Source: Flavonifractor avicola
Lineage (GTDB): Bacteria; Bacillota; Clostridia; Oscillospirales; Oscillospiraceae
NCBI GenBank assembly: GCA_019116915.1
Contig: DXAS01000102.1
Span: 1 to 29,307, forward strand
DNA: 29,307 nucleotides
Reading direction: 5' to 3'
Shown: in pieces, positions 7,255 through 15,241 of the stretch
Layout of the letters: every line of letters starts with the position of its first letter
How positions within the stretch are numbered: the first letter of the stretch is position 1
Program-made: the position numbers and the translations under genes
The notes under the pieces: generated by a model
The model's input: the letters and a program-made list of their open reading frames with translations, nothing else
The model's database searches: none
What the model was told of the DNA's origin: nothing

Positions 7255-8342
7255 CAGGCGCACACCCCTTTTCCCGCAGTGAGCCGGGCCAGGATATGGG
7301 TCAGGCTCTCCTGCTCCAGCTGTTCTTTCAATGCGTGCATTTTAGCCGACATATCCGCCAGCGTATAGTCGTCATAAATCAGTTCCCGAATGGCGGTCAG
7401 GCACTCGTCGGGCTCCTTGGCCGCCACACGGCCCAGTCCCCGCTTCACCAGGAAACGGGCGTTGTTCTTCTCCTGCTCCAGGAAGGGCTCCCAGGCCAGA
7501 ATGGGCAGCTCGGAGAAAATGCTCTCAAACATGGTGATGCCGCCGGGCTTGGTGAGCACCAGGTCGGCCCAGGCCATATATTCATAGACCCGGTCGGTAA
7601 AGCCGATCACCCGGATGTTCTCATATTTGTTGACCAGCCGGTCGTACAGCTTCTGGTTGCGGCCGGTAATGATGGTGGTATGTACGCCGGGCATGGTGTC
7701 CAGCGCCTCATAGAAGGAATCCTTCCGGGGCATCATGCCCAGGCCGCCGCCCATAATGAGCAGGTTGCGTTCCTTTCGGTCGCCCCGGTGGACGGGCAGC
7801 TTGAACTCCGCCCGGACGGGAATACCGGTGACATAGATGATGTCCCGGTTGACCCCCTTGGCCGCCAGCCGCTCCCTGATCTCCTCGGTACCCACCAGAT
7901 AGCAGTCGGTAACCCGGTGGATCCACTCGGAATGGCTGGTCAGGTCGGTGACGCAGGTCACCATGGGCAGGCTGCTCCCCGTCTCCTTCTTCCAGCGGGC
8001 CACAATGCGGGCACAGATGGGATGAGTGGCGATGATCACATCGGGCCGCTTGCGCTCGAAGAGCTCCTCCACCCGGTCGGGGCACTGCTCATCATTCAGG
8101 GGCCGTTCGTCGGAATCCTTGTTCTGGGTAAACTTATAATAAAGGTTGAACAGTCCGCTGCCCCGGGTCACCAGGACATTGAACCACTTGTACATGGACT
8201 CGGAGTTGTGGTTGGTATAGGCGATCAGGTCCATGACCTCCACCTGTGCTTCCGGGAAAGCCCGCAGCAGCTGCTGACGCAGGGACATGGAGGCCGACCA
8301 GTGGCCCATGCCGAACTTACCCGTTACGATCAGGATATTCAC
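7254..8342 (-). CDS. Diglyceride glycosyltransferase (MGDG synthase-type, GT28)
   Basis: A 362-aa peripheral membrane glycosyltransferase likely to move a sugar from a UDP-sugar to diacylglycerol, as UgtP (YpfP) does. The N-terminal half has the MGDG-synthase signature GKFGMGHWSAS and DLIAYTNH. The C-terminal half has the GT28 donor site: LIMGGGLGMM near 195-204 and LVLTKPGGITMFE near 261-273. The start is GTG 8342 with GAGGAGGGA upstream; a TATACT box lies further upstream with a poor -35. It overlaps the flippase-like gene by one base. Diglycosyldiacylglycerol made this way anchors lipoteichoic acid in Firmicutes; that role here is inferred, not shown. Confidence 0.88.
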   Translation of the reverse strand: MNILIVTGKFGMGHWSASMSLRQQLLRAFPEAQVEVMDLIAYTNHNSESMYKWFNVLVTRGSGLFNLYYKFTQNKDSDERPLNDEQCPDRVEELFERKRPDVIIATHPICARIVARWKKETGSSLPMVTCVTDLTSHSEWIHRVTDCYLVGTEEIRERLAAKGVNRDIIYVTGIPVRAEFKLPVHRGDRKERNLLIMGGGLGMMPRKDSFYEALDTMPGVHTTIITGRNQKLYDRLVNKYENIRVIGFTDRVYEYMAWADLVLTKPGGITMFESIFSELPILAWEPFLEQEKNNARFLVKRGLGRVAAKEPDECLTAIRELIYDDYTLADMSAKMHALKEQLEQESLTHILARLTAGKGVCA

Positions 8343-8411
8343 GCTGCTCCCTCCTCACGATACTCTTTCTCATGGTCAAGTATAGCGGGTGTTCTTTTAG
8401 AAAATCAGAGC

Positions 8412-8446
8412 CTGTTTCTTAAAAAGATATTAAGAAAAAGAAACAG
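8412..8446 (-). terminator. Possible AT-rich terminator after the phosphopantetheinyl transferase
   Basis: CTGTTTCTT and AAGAAACAG form a 9-bp inverted repeat around a 17-nt AT-rich loop that holds a second, smaller stem (TTAA/TTAA). It starts five bases after the stop at 8451. It is AT-rich and weak, so the call is uncertain. Confidence 0.4.
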
Positions 8447-8450
8447 ATTG

Positions 8451-8975
8451 TCACTTTCCCGCCCAGACCTGCCGGGGCAGGGGCTCTTTTCCAGCGGTAC
8501 ACACCGCCGCCCGCCAGTCCGGACCGGCGTAGGCCCCAAAGCGCAGGCCGTCTTGTTCCCCCGTCTGTCCCGGCTCCAGCAGAGGCACGCCAATGGTCCG
8601 GGGCGCTTGACGCAGGCCGGTCCCCAGGCACTTGACCTTGGCCTCCTTCAGGGTCCACAGGGTATACAGGCTTCCCCAGTCTCCCCCCCGGTCCTGGAAC
8701 CAGGCAAATTCCTTCTCCGAGAGGACATAACGGGCCAATCCTGCCCGCCGGGGCCGCACCCGCTCTACATCCACCCCCAGCGGAGCCTCACCTGCCCCGC
8801 ACAGGGCCAGGCCGCCGCTGTGGCTCAAGTTGAAGTGCAGGCCGGGCACATCCGGAAACCAGGGCTTCCCCGACTCCATGCGGGCCACCCGGGGCAGTTC
8901 CGTCCGGCCAAAGTTCTCCCTGATCAGACGGGCCAGCAGCGCCCAGGCGTCGCCTTCCTCCATCCGGAGCACCAT
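8451..8975 (-). CDS. 4'-phosphopantetheinyl transferase, Sfp type
   Basis: A 174-aa enzyme that moves the phosphopantetheine arm of CoA to a serine on acyl- or peptidyl-carrier proteins. It has all the Sfp-family motifs: GKPWF and LHFNLSHSG (residues 36-54), GVDVERV with the metal-binding D69 and E71, and WTLKEAKVK (107-115). It is shorter than Sfp (about 224 aa) because the N-terminal lobe is reduced, as is common in the compact members. The start is ATG 8975 with AGGAGG 9 nt upstream. No carrier-protein, PKS or NRPS gene is nearby, so its partner is unknown; fatty-acid ACP is the simplest choice. It is single and has its own promoter. Confidence 0.9.
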   Translation of the reverse strand: MVLRMEEGDAWALLARLIRENFGRTELPRVARMESGKPWFPDVPGLHFNLSHSGGLALCGAGEAPLGVDVERVRPRRAGLARYVLSEKEFAWFQDRGGDWGSLYTLWTLKEAKVKCLGTGLRQAPRTIGVPLLEPGQTGEQDGLRFGAYAGPDWRAAVCTAGKEPLPRQVWAGK

Positions 8976-9001
8976 CGTTGCCTGCCTCCTTCCCCAGCCA
9001 T

Positions 9002-9023
9002 AAAAAGACGGCGAGCCCCGCCG
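9002..9023 (-). terminator. Possible attenuator in the phosphopantetheinyl transferase leader
   Basis: CGGCG, 5-nt loop, CGCCG followed by TCTTTTT on the minus strand, lying between the promoter (9071-9099) and the start codon at 8975. The stem is only five base pairs. Confidence 0.3.
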
Positions 9024-9070
9024 GCCGCTTCACGGCACGGCAGGGACGCCGCAATATGCGTTTATTCATC

Positions 9071-9099
9071 ATTATATCCGTCCGTCTCCCAATCCGCAA
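9071..9099 (-). promoter_or_regulatory. Promoter of the phosphopantetheinyl transferase
   Basis: TTGCGG, 17-nt spacer, TATAAT on the minus strand; the leader is about 90 nt. Confidence 0.72.
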
Positions 9100-9138
9100 G
9101 TCTTTTTTACGTCACGATACCATTTTTCACAGTTTTTT

Positions 9139-9164
9139 CCTCTTCGTTGAAAAAGAAGAAGAGG
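9139..9164. repeat. Inverted repeat in the divergent 8976-9316 intergenic region
   Basis: CCTCTTC, 12-nt spacer, GAAGAGG, between the minus promoter at 9071-9099 and the plus promoter at 9181-9209. It is not followed by a T-tract, so it is more like an operator than a terminator. The rest of this 341-nt gap holds only the two promoters and leaders; I see no gene in it. Confidence 0.35.
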
Positions 9165-9180
9165 CCATTTACCCCTGCAT

Positions 9181-9209
9181 TTGCTTTTACCGGTGGTTGG
9201 AGGTACAAT
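9181..9209 (+). promoter_or_regulatory. Promoter of the two-component operon
   Basis: TTGCTT, 17-nt spacer, TACAAT; five of six matches in the -10. It gives a leader of about 100 nt before the response regulator. Confidence 0.6.
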
Positions 9210-9316
9210 GAGATATAACACGCATCAGACCAGACGCTCTTAAAGGCTTTTTAAACAAATTCCCGTTCCGCCCTTAAAAGACGTCTGCTATTCTTTACAG
9301 CATACGAGGTGAGCCT

Positions 9317-10015
9317 ATGTATACCATTCTCGTCTGTGATGACGACCGCGACATTGTTTCCGCCCTGGACATCTACCTGACCAGCGAAGGTTACCGCACC
9401 GTCAAGGCCTACGACGGACTGGAGGCCATCAAGGCAGCCGAGGCCCAGCCGGTGGACCTGATCCTGATGGACATCATGATGCCCGGCCTGGACGGCATCC
9501 GGGCTACCGCCAAGCTGCGGGAAAAGTTCAATGTTCCCATTATCCTGCTCACCGCCAAAAGTGAGGATGCCGACAAGGTTCTGGGGCTGAACATCGGCGC
9601 CGACGACTACATCACAAAGCCCTTCAACCCCATCGAGGTCATCGCCCGGGTGAAGAGCCAGCTGCGGCGGTATACCAGCCTGGGCGGCAAAAGCGGCACC
9701 AGCGAAAACACTCAACTGCTCACCAACGGCGGCATTGTCCTGGACGACAGCGCCAAGTCGGTCACCGTGGATGGGGACCAGGTGAACCTGACTCCCCTGG
9801 AATACAATATTCTCCTTCTGCTGCTGAAAAATCCCGGCCGGGTCTTTTCCACCAGCCAGATTTACGAACTGGTATGGAACGATCCCTCCCTGGGTTCGGA
9901 GAACACCGTGGCAGTCCATATCCGTCACCTGAGAGAAAAAATCGAGATCGATCCGGCCAACCCCAGATACATTAAAGTGGTGTGGGGGCTTGGCTACAAG
10001 ATGGAAAAGCTTTGA
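9317..10015 (+). CDS. OmpR/PhoB-family response regulator
   Basis: A 232-aa DNA-binding regulator. The receiver domain (1-120) has the acidic pocket DDD near residue 9, the phospho-acceptor Asp52 in ILMDIMMPG, the T in ILLTAKS and Lys in TKPFNPIE. The winged-helix output domain (about 135-232) has the typical LTPLEYNILLLLLKNPGRVF and ENTVAVHIRHLREKIE segments and ends in VWGLGYKME. The ATG follows ACGAGGTGAGCC. The histidine kinase gene starts 26 nt downstream and is surely its partner. VanR-like in form, but nothing nearby names its target genes. Confidence 0.93.
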   Translation: MYTILVCDDDRDIVSALDIYLTSEGYRTVKAYDGLEAIKAAEAQPVDLILMDIMMPGLDGIRATAKLREKFNVPIILLTAKSEDADKVLGLNIGADDYITKPFNPIEVIARVKSQLRRYTSLGGKSGTSENTQLLTNGGIVLDDSAKSVTVDGDQVNLTPLEYNILLLLLKNPGRVFSTSQIYELVWNDPSLGSENTVAVHIRHLREKIEIDPANPRYIKVVWGLGYKMEKL

Positions 10016-10041
10016 CCCATTCAAAAGGAGGGGGAAACACC

Positions 10042-12162
10042 ATGAAAAAACTGGGGACCCGGCTGGCGGTGAAGGCGATCGCCTTCCTTCTGGCCCTGGG
10101 CACCGGCGTTGGGGGCTTCTGGGCCACCCTGTTTATCCTCTCCCAGTGGGACACCCTGTGGACCGGCGTAGGCTACTACTCCAGCAACTCCTGCGCCCAA
10201 TACATGAGCAACCGCATGGTGCAGGTGGAAGAACTGGCCCGATTGCTCCAGTATCAGGCCTGGGAGGCTCCGCTGTCCTACCTGGACCAGCAGCGCCTCA
10301 GCGACCTGGAATATGCGCTGGACAGCGAGCGCACCAATTTCTGCTTTACCATCCGGCGCAATGACAGCGGCGCGCTGGTCTACTCCAATCTGGAGGACGG
10401 AAAAACGGTGGAGAGCAGCGTCCATACCGTCCTGCGGGATTCCATTGACGTCACCTACAACGACGGCGGCGAGCGCCGGAAGGATTACTTTGTATGGAAC
10501 GGAGAAAAGCAGTTTTATCTGCTCTATGTGGTGCTGGACAACGGCACCGAGCAGCTGCTCACCCCTACCGACGCCGCCCTGGCAGCTCAATACGGCTACA
10601 CCTTTAACGGAAACTCCTGGGACTACAACCAGGCCCAGGACAGCCGCCTGCTCTATATGGATCTGGCCATTGAATACGGCGTGGCCTATCCCCTGTCGGT
10701 CCACGACGAGTTCTGGGACAGCTCTCAGGATTTCAGCGAATATGCCCGGTATCTGCCCGCTCTGGCGGTGCTCACCGTGGTGCTGGATGTATCCTGTGTG
10801 CTGACCTGTGTCTTTTTGTGCCGGGTGGTGGGACGCCGTCCCGGCAGAGAGGATATCGTCCCCAGCCGGTTTGACCGTATTCCTCTGGACCTGCTGGTGC
10901 TGCTGGAACTCTGGGTCATCATCCTGCTGCTGACCGGCGGCGATCCCATGGCAGTGGCCCTTAACTCCAACGGCCCGTCCACCGATGTGGTGGTGGGGCT
11001 GGCCCTCGTCTCCAGCGGGGTGGGTCTGTGTCTGCTCTCCTCCCTGCTCACCCTTACGACCCGCATCCGCACCAAAACCCTGTGGACCAACACCCTTGTT
11101 TGGCGGCTGATCCAGGTACTGGGCCGGGCGATCCGCAACGCCGCCCACAGCTGGCCCCTGACCGGGCGGGTCATCGTGCTCTTTCTGCTCTATCTGGTGG
11201 GTACCTACCTCACCGCCCTCACCATAGTGCTTGTTCCTGTCTACCAGGGCCTGGTGCTGTGGCTGCTGTGCCGGTGGGCCATCCAGTGGCACCGGGTCCG
11301 CCAGGGCACCGACCACATTCTGGGCGCAGATCCCAGCTTTAAGATCGACACCAGGGGCCTGTACCACGACCTGGCCCAGCACGCCAAGCAGCTCAACGAC
11401 CTGGGCGGCACCATTAGCCAGGCAGTGGATGAGCGCATCCGCAGCGAACGTTTCCGGGCGGAGCTCATCACCAACGTATCCCACGACCTGAAAACCCCCC
11501 TGACCTCCATTATCAACTATGTGGACCTGCTGAAGAAGCAGCCCATTGACAACCCCCAGGTCCAATCCTATATTGAGGTACTCACCCGGAAAAGCCAGCG
11601 GCTGAAAAAGCTGACCGAGGATCTGGTGGAGGCCTCCAAAGCCTCCACCGGCACCCTGCCCGTCCATCTGGAGCGGCTGGGCATGGTGCAGCTGGTCCAG
11701 CAGGCCCTGGGAGAATTTGAGGAGCGATTTGCCCAGAGTAATCTGGCGGTGGTCACCCTCTACCCGGAGGAAGAGGTGTGGATCATGGCGGATGGCCACC
11801 ACCTGTGGCGGGTCATCGACAACCTGCTGTCCAACTGCAACAAGTACGCCCTGGAGGGCACCCGGGTCTATCTGGAGATCACCCGCCGGGATAACAGCGC
11901 CGTATTCGCGGTGAAAAACATCTCCCGGCAGCAGCTCAACATCCCCCCCGAGCAGCTGATGGAGCGCTTTGTCCGTGGGGACACCTCCCGCACCACCGAC
12001 GGCTCCGGCCTGGGGCTGTCCATTGCCCGCAGCCTCACCGAACTGCAGCACGGCCAGTTCGATCTGAGCATTGACGGCGATCTGTTTAAGGCCACCGTCA
12101 CCTTCCAGCTGGCTCCCCCGCCCAAGGCGGAGACGGAGCCCCAGCTTCCTTCGCCCGCATAG
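10042..12162 (+). CDS. Sensor histidine kinase with multi-span membrane region
   Basis: A 706-aa membrane kinase paired with the response regulator just upstream. A first span (about 11-34) is followed by an extracytoplasmic sensor region of about 200 residues, then by four or five more spans (about 240-415). A linker leads to the HisKA domain with phospho-acceptor His481 in NVSHDLKTPL. The ATPase domain has DNLLSNCNKYA (N box) and DGSGLGLSIARSL (G box). The start is ATG 10042 with AAAAGGAGG upstream; a longer in-frame start at 9982 overlaps the regulator and is rejected. The several extra spans between sensor and kinase set it apart from two-span kinases and hint at sensing in the membrane. 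The signal is unknown. Confidence 0.92.
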   Translation: MKKLGTRLAVKAIAFLLALGTGVGGFWATLFILSQWDTLWTGVGYYSSNSCAQYMSNRMVQVEELARLLQYQAWEAPLSYLDQQRLSDLEYALDSERTNFCFTIRRNDSGALVYSNLEDGKTVESSVHTVLRDSIDVTYNDGGERRKDYFVWNGEKQFYLLYVVLDNGTEQLLTPTDAALAAQYGYTFNGNSWDYNQAQDSRLLYMDLAIEYGVAYPLSVHDEFWDSSQDFSEYARYLPALAVLTVVLDVSCVLTCVFLCRVVGRRPGREDIVPSRFDRIPLDLLVLLELWVIILLLTGGDPMAVALNSNGPSTDVVVGLALVSSGVGLCLLSSLLTLTTRIRTKTLWTNTLVWRLIQVLGRAIRNAAHSWPLTGRVIVLFLLYLVGTYLTALTIVLVPVYQGLVLWLLCRWAIQWHRVRQGTDHILGADPSFKIDTRGLYHDLAQHAKQLNDLGGTISQAVDERIRSERFRAELITNVSHDLKTPLTSIINYVDLLKKQPIDNPQVQSYIEVLTRKSQRLKKLTEDLVEASKASTGTLPVHLERLGMVQLVQQALGEFEERFAQSNLAVVTLYPEEEVWIMADGHHLWRVIDNLLSNCNKYALEGTRVYLEITRRDNSAVFAVKNISRQQLNIPPEQLMERFVRGDTSRTTDGSGLGLSIARSLTELQHGQFDLSIDGDLFKATVTFQLAPPPKAETEPQLPSPA

Positions 12163-12164
12163 CA

Positions 12165-12198
12165 AAAACGTCCTGCCGTTTTCACGGCAGGACGTTTT
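12165..12198. terminator. Bidirectional terminator between the kinase gene and iscU
   Basis: A perfect 15-bp stem (AAAACGTCCTGCCGT and its complement) with a 4-base loop ends in TTTT on both strands, two to three bases from the stop codons of the two convergent genes. Confidence 0.92.
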
Positions 12199-12200
12199 CG

Positions 12201-12641
12201 TTATCCGCAGGAGGAGCAGCAGTGCCCCTCCTCACAGTCGCAGGGCAGTTTAAGGAACTCGGGCACCGGCTCCCCCTTCTTCTGATAGTAGTCGGCCAGA
12301 GCCGCCTTGATGGCCTCCTCCGCCAGCACGGAACAGTGCATCTTGTGGGCGGGCAGCCCGTCCAGGGCCTCAGCCACGGCGGCATTGGTAAGGGTCATGG
12401 CCTCGGCAATGGTCTTGCCCTTGATCATCTCGGTGGCCATAGAAGAGGTAGCGATGGCGGAACCGCAGCCGAAGGTCTTGAACTTCACGTCGGTAATAAC
12501 GTCGCCGTCGATCTTCAGATACATCTTCATGATGTCGCCGCACTTGGGGTTGCCCACCTGGCCCACCCCGTCGGCGTTCTCGATCTCCCCCACGTTGCGG
12601 GGATGCTCAAAATGGTCCATTACTTTATCTGAATACAGCAT
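12201..12641 (-). CDS. iscU: Iron-sulfur cluster scaffold protein (IscU/NifU N-domain type)
   Basis: A 146-aa scaffold on which Fe-S clusters are built from cysteine sulfur and iron. The three ligand cysteines are C34 (NPKCGD), C59 (FGCGSA) and C103 (HCSVLAEEA), with Asp36 beside the first. An unusual tail follows: CDCEEGHCCSSCG at 134-146 has five further cysteines in 12 residues. No NifU ferredoxin-like or C-terminal Nfu domain is present. The gene lies 19 nt after iscS with GGAAAGGAG before its ATG, so the two form an operon and work together. No LPPTK-type chaperone motif is seen, as is usual in Clostridia, and no hscA/hscB lies nearby. Confidence 0.92.
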   Translation of the reverse strand: MLYSDKVMDHFEHPRNVGEIENADGVGQVGNPKCGDIMKMYLKIDGDVITDVKFKTFGCGSAIATSSMATEMIKGKTIAEAMTLTNAAVAEALDGLPAHKMHCSVLAEEAIKAALADYYQKKGEPVPEFLKLPCDCEEGHCCSSCG

Positions 12642-12660
12642 TGTAGTTGCTCCTTTCCAA

Positions 12661-13860
12661 TTACAGTTCCCAGGTGGGTTTCTGGGCTTCCTTGTCCCAC
12701 ACCGGGGACATCTCCCGCAGGTAGGCTACCACGGCGGGCACTTCTTTCAGGATATAATCCACGTCCTCCTCGGTATTCTCCGCTCCCAGGGAGAGCCGCA
12801 GGGACCCGTGGGCGATGGCGTGAGGCAGTCCGATGGACAGCAGCACATGGGAGGGGTCCAGAGAGGCGGAGGAGCAGGCCGAACCGGAGGAGGCACAGAT
12901 CCCCTTGGCGTCCAGATGGAGCAACAGGGCCTCACCTTCCACACCTTCAAAGACAAAAGAGGCGGTGCCGGGCAGCCGCTTCACCGGATGGCCGGTGAGG
13001 CGGGTATAGGGCAGTACGGACAGGCCGGCGATGAGCTTGTCCCGCAGAGCGGCCAGCCGGGCCGACTCCTGAGGCAGATGGTCCACCGCCTCCTTCAAAG
13101 CGGCGGCCATACCCACCGCGCCGGGCACGTTCTCGGTGCCGGAGCGGCGGCCCTTCTCCTGTCCGCCGCCCTGGATGAGGGCGGGCAGCCGGAGGGGCTT
13201 TCTCATATACAGGGCCCCGATCCCCTTGGGTCCGCCGAACTTATGGCCGGACAGGGAGAGCAGGTCCACGTTCCACGCCTCCACATCCACCGGGATGTGG
13301 CCCACCGCCTGGACGGCGTCGGTGTGGAACAGCACCTTATGGGCTCTGGCAATGGCGCCGATCTCCGCAATGGGCTGGATGGTACCGATCTCATTGTTGG
13401 CGGCCATGACGGAGATCAGGATGGTATCCGGCCGGATGGCCTGTTCCAGGTTGGCGGGGTCCACCAGACCGTCCCCGTCCACCGGCAGGTAGGTCACCTC
13501 ATAGCCCTGCTTCTCCAACCACTGGGCAGTGTGGAGAATGGCGTGGTGTTCAATGGCGGTAGTGATGATATGGCCGGTCTTTTTGCCCTTGAGGGCCATC
13601 AGTTCGGCCACCCCCCGCAGGGCCCAGTTATCGGCCTCGGTGCCGCCGGAGGTAAAATAGACTTCTTCCGGCTTTGCGTTCAGGCAGGCGGCCACCTGAG
13701 CCCGGGCTTCCTCCAGATGGGTCTTGCCCTCCTGGGCAAAGCGATACAGGCTGGAGGGATTGCCATAATCCCGGGTAAAGTGGGGCAGCATGGCGGCAAG
13801 AGCGGTATCGGTAACGGCTGTAGTAGCCGCATGATCGGCGTAGACAAATTTTTCAGACAT
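12661..13860 (-). CDS. iscS: Cysteine desulfurase (IscS/NifS)
   Basis: A 399-aa PLP enzyme that takes sulfur from cysteine and passes it as a persulfide to IscU. Visible parts: YADHAATT at the N-terminus, SGGTEADNWA at 71-80, His105 in IEHHAI stacking on PLP, DAVQ near 181, the PLP lysine K207 in SGHKFGGPKG, and the active-site C329 in SGSACSS. The length is normal. The start ATG 13860 has GGAAAGGAG upstream. It is the first gene of the iscS-iscU pair, driven by a fully consensus promoter. No iscR gene lies beside it, so regulation, if any, comes from elsewhere. Confidence 0.95.
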   Translation of the reverse strand: MSEKFVYADHAATTAVTDTALAAMLPHFTRDYGNPSSLYRFAQEGKTHLEEARAQVAACLNAKPEEVYFTSGGTEADNWALRGVAELMALKGKKTGHIITTAIEHHAILHTAQWLEKQGYEVTYLPVDGDGLVDPANLEQAIRPDTILISVMAANNEIGTIQPIAEIGAIARAHKVLFHTDAVQAVGHIPVDVEAWNVDLLSLSGHKFGGPKGIGALYMRKPLRLPALIQGGGQEKGRRSGTENVPGAVGMAAALKEAVDHLPQESARLAALRDKLIAGLSVLPYTRLTGHPVKRLPGTASFVFEGVEGEALLLHLDAKGICASSGSACSSASLDPSHVLLSIGLPHAIAHGSLRLSLGAENTEEDVDYILKEVPAVVAYLREMSPVWDKEAQKPTWEL

Positions 13861-13906
13861 CGGTGGCTCCTTTCCGGAATCTACTTAATTCCTATCTGTT
13901 TACTAG

Positions 13907-13935
13907 ATTATACGAAATCTCACTTTGTTTGTCAA
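13907..13935 (-). promoter_or_regulatory. Consensus promoter of iscS-iscU
   Basis: TTGACA, 17-nt spacer, TATAAT on the minus strand: a perfect sigma-A promoter. A partial dyad (CCTATC...TACTAG) at 13891-13906 overlaps the predicted transcription start and might be an operator. Confidence 0.9.
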
Positions 13936-13947
13936 GCAAAATCTTCC

Positions 13948-13977
13948 GGCCGCATTTAATTCGGCCACTAATTAAAT
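13948..13977. promoter_or_regulatory. Two overlapping palindromes between iscS and the AI-2E gene
   Basis: GGCCG, 9 nt, CGGCC at 13948-13966 overlaps ATTTAATT, 8 nt, AATTAAAT at 13954-13977. They lie upstream of both divergent promoters. They cannot both form at once as cruciforms or RNA stems. The AT-rich one is typical in form for a repressor site, but this is not shown. Confidence 0.4.
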
Positions 13978-14001
13978 TTTCTTAAAGATCCTGCTTTCCC
14001 G

Positions 14002-14030
14002 TTGACGGTATGCGGCGGGGGTGCTATAGT
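14002..14030 (+). promoter_or_regulatory. Promoter of the AI-2E family permease
   Basis: TTGACG, 17-nt spacer, TATAGT; five of six matches in each box. Confidence 0.82.
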
Positions 14031-14067
14031 GGAGGCACCAGTTCCTGTAAAGAAATCGAGGTCTCAC

Positions 14068-15192
14068 ATGGATAAGAAACTCTTCCGCAGTATCCTGCTC
14101 ATTATTACATACGCAGTCCTGCTGGTTATGGTCCTGGCCCGTCTGGATGTGATCGGCGGTGTGCTGGGCACTTTACTGGCGGTCTTTAAGCCGCTGATCA
14201 TCGGCTTCTGTCTGGCCTTTATCCTCAACCGGCCCTGTCAGTTCTTTTACCGGCTGTACAGCCGGGGGCTGGACAAAACACCCGCCCGGGGGGCCGCCCG
14301 CCCGCTGGCGGTGCTTACCGCCTATCTGGCCCTCATCCTCCTGATCGTGGCGTTGTTCTCCTTCGTGCTGCCCAAGCTGGTGGAGAGCATCCAGACCTTT
14401 GTGCTCAATCTGGGCGGCTACATCACCAACGCCCAGAACTCCATCAACCAGCTGCTGGAATACCTGCACCTGGACATCGAGCAGCTGGACCTGTCCAGCC
14501 TGAACACCACCCTGGAGGGTGTGCTCAAAAACGCCCTGAACATCCTGTCCAACCTGGGTCCCCGGCTGGTGGAGTTCACCACCGGTCTGGTCTCCATTCT
14601 GGTCACCGGCGTGCTGGCCCTGGTCTTTTCCATCTATATGCTTTCCGGCCGGGACAAACTGCTGGGCCAGTGCCGGCGGCTGCTGAAGGCCTATGTTCCC
14701 GCCAAGGTGGCCGGCCCCATCTCGGACGTGGTCTCCCTCACCGCCGCCACCTTCACCAAATTTGTTACCGGTCAATGTATCGAGGCCTGTATCCTGGGCA
14801 GCCTGTGTTCCCTGGGAATGCTCTTTATCCAGCCGGATTACGCCCCCCTCATCGGCGTCACGGTGGGAGCCTCCGCCCTCATCCCGGTGGCGGGCGCCTA
14901 CATCGGCGCCATCGTATCCGCCATCCTGCTGCTGATGGTCTCCCCGCTGAAGGCCTTTATTTTCGTGATTTTTCTCATCATCCTCCAGCAGGTGGAGGGC
15001 AATGTGATCTATCCCCGGGTGGTGGGCACCTCCCTGGGACTGCCCGGCATCTGGGTGCTGGCCGCCGTTACCGTGGGCGGCAGCCTGCTGGGCCTGGTGG
15101 GTGTGCTCATCAGCGTACCCATCGCCTCGGTGATCTACACCTTGCTCCGCCGGGACATCCACAAGCGCCTGGGACCCCCGGACCAGGCCTGA
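14068..15192 (+). CDS. AI-2E family transporter
   Basis: A 374-aa polytopic membrane protein of the PF01594 family (AI-2 exporter TqsA/YdiK/YtvI type). About seven or eight spans are seen, with a long polar region (about 105-170) after the third span. The family's C-terminal signature is present: GVTVGASALIPVAGAYIGAI, QQVEGNVIYPRVVG and GVLISVPIASVIYTLLR. Members export small molecules or act as sodium(lithium)/proton antiporters; the substrate here is unknown, and the family name does not show quorum sensing. The start is ATG 14068 (GAGG 8 nt upstream); an apparent longer frame from 14002 begins inside the promoter and is rejected. Single gene between promoter and terminator. Confidence 0.9.
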   Translation: MDKKLFRSILLIITYAVLLVMVLARLDVIGGVLGTLLAVFKPLIIGFCLAFILNRPCQFFYRLYSRGLDKTPARGAARPLAVLTAYLALILLIVALFSFVLPKLVESIQTFVLNLGGYITNAQNSINQLLEYLHLDIEQLDLSSLNTTLEGVLKNALNILSNLGPRLVEFTTGLVSILVTGVLALVFSIYMLSGRDKLLGQCRRLLKAYVPAKVAGPISDVVSLTAATFTKFVTGQCIEACILGSLCSLGMLFIQPDYAPLIGVTVGASALIPVAGAYIGAIVSAILLLMVSPLKAFIFVIFLIILQQVEGNVIYPRVVGTSLGLPGIWVLAAVTVGGSLLGLVGVLISVPIASVIYTLLRRDIHKRLGPPDQA

Positions 15193-15200
15193 AAACCATA

Positions 15201-15234
15201 AAAAAAGCCTGCTGCCGCAGCAGCAGGCTTTTTT
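15201..15234. terminator. Bidirectional terminator
   Basis: A perfect 15-bp stem (AAAAAAGCCTGCTGC and its complement), loop CGCA, with six T on each strand, between the convergent AI-2E permease and degV genes. Confidence 0.93.
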
Positions 15235-15241
15235 GTACTTG

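Noticed and set aside
8788..9099. Minus-strand frame of 103 codons before the phosphopantetheinyl transferase
   Set aside because: Overlaps most of the 5' part of the enzyme in another frame, Arg/Gly-rich, no ribosome binding site at its ATG.
9208..9243. Twelve-codon frame after GGAGG that could be a leader peptide
   Set aside because: Its ATG overlaps the -10 box of the predicted promoter, so it would not be transcribed from that promoter.
14068..15192. Quorum-sensing (AI-2) exporter
   Set aside because: The family name comes from one member; no luxS or lsr genes are present here, so the substrate stays open.
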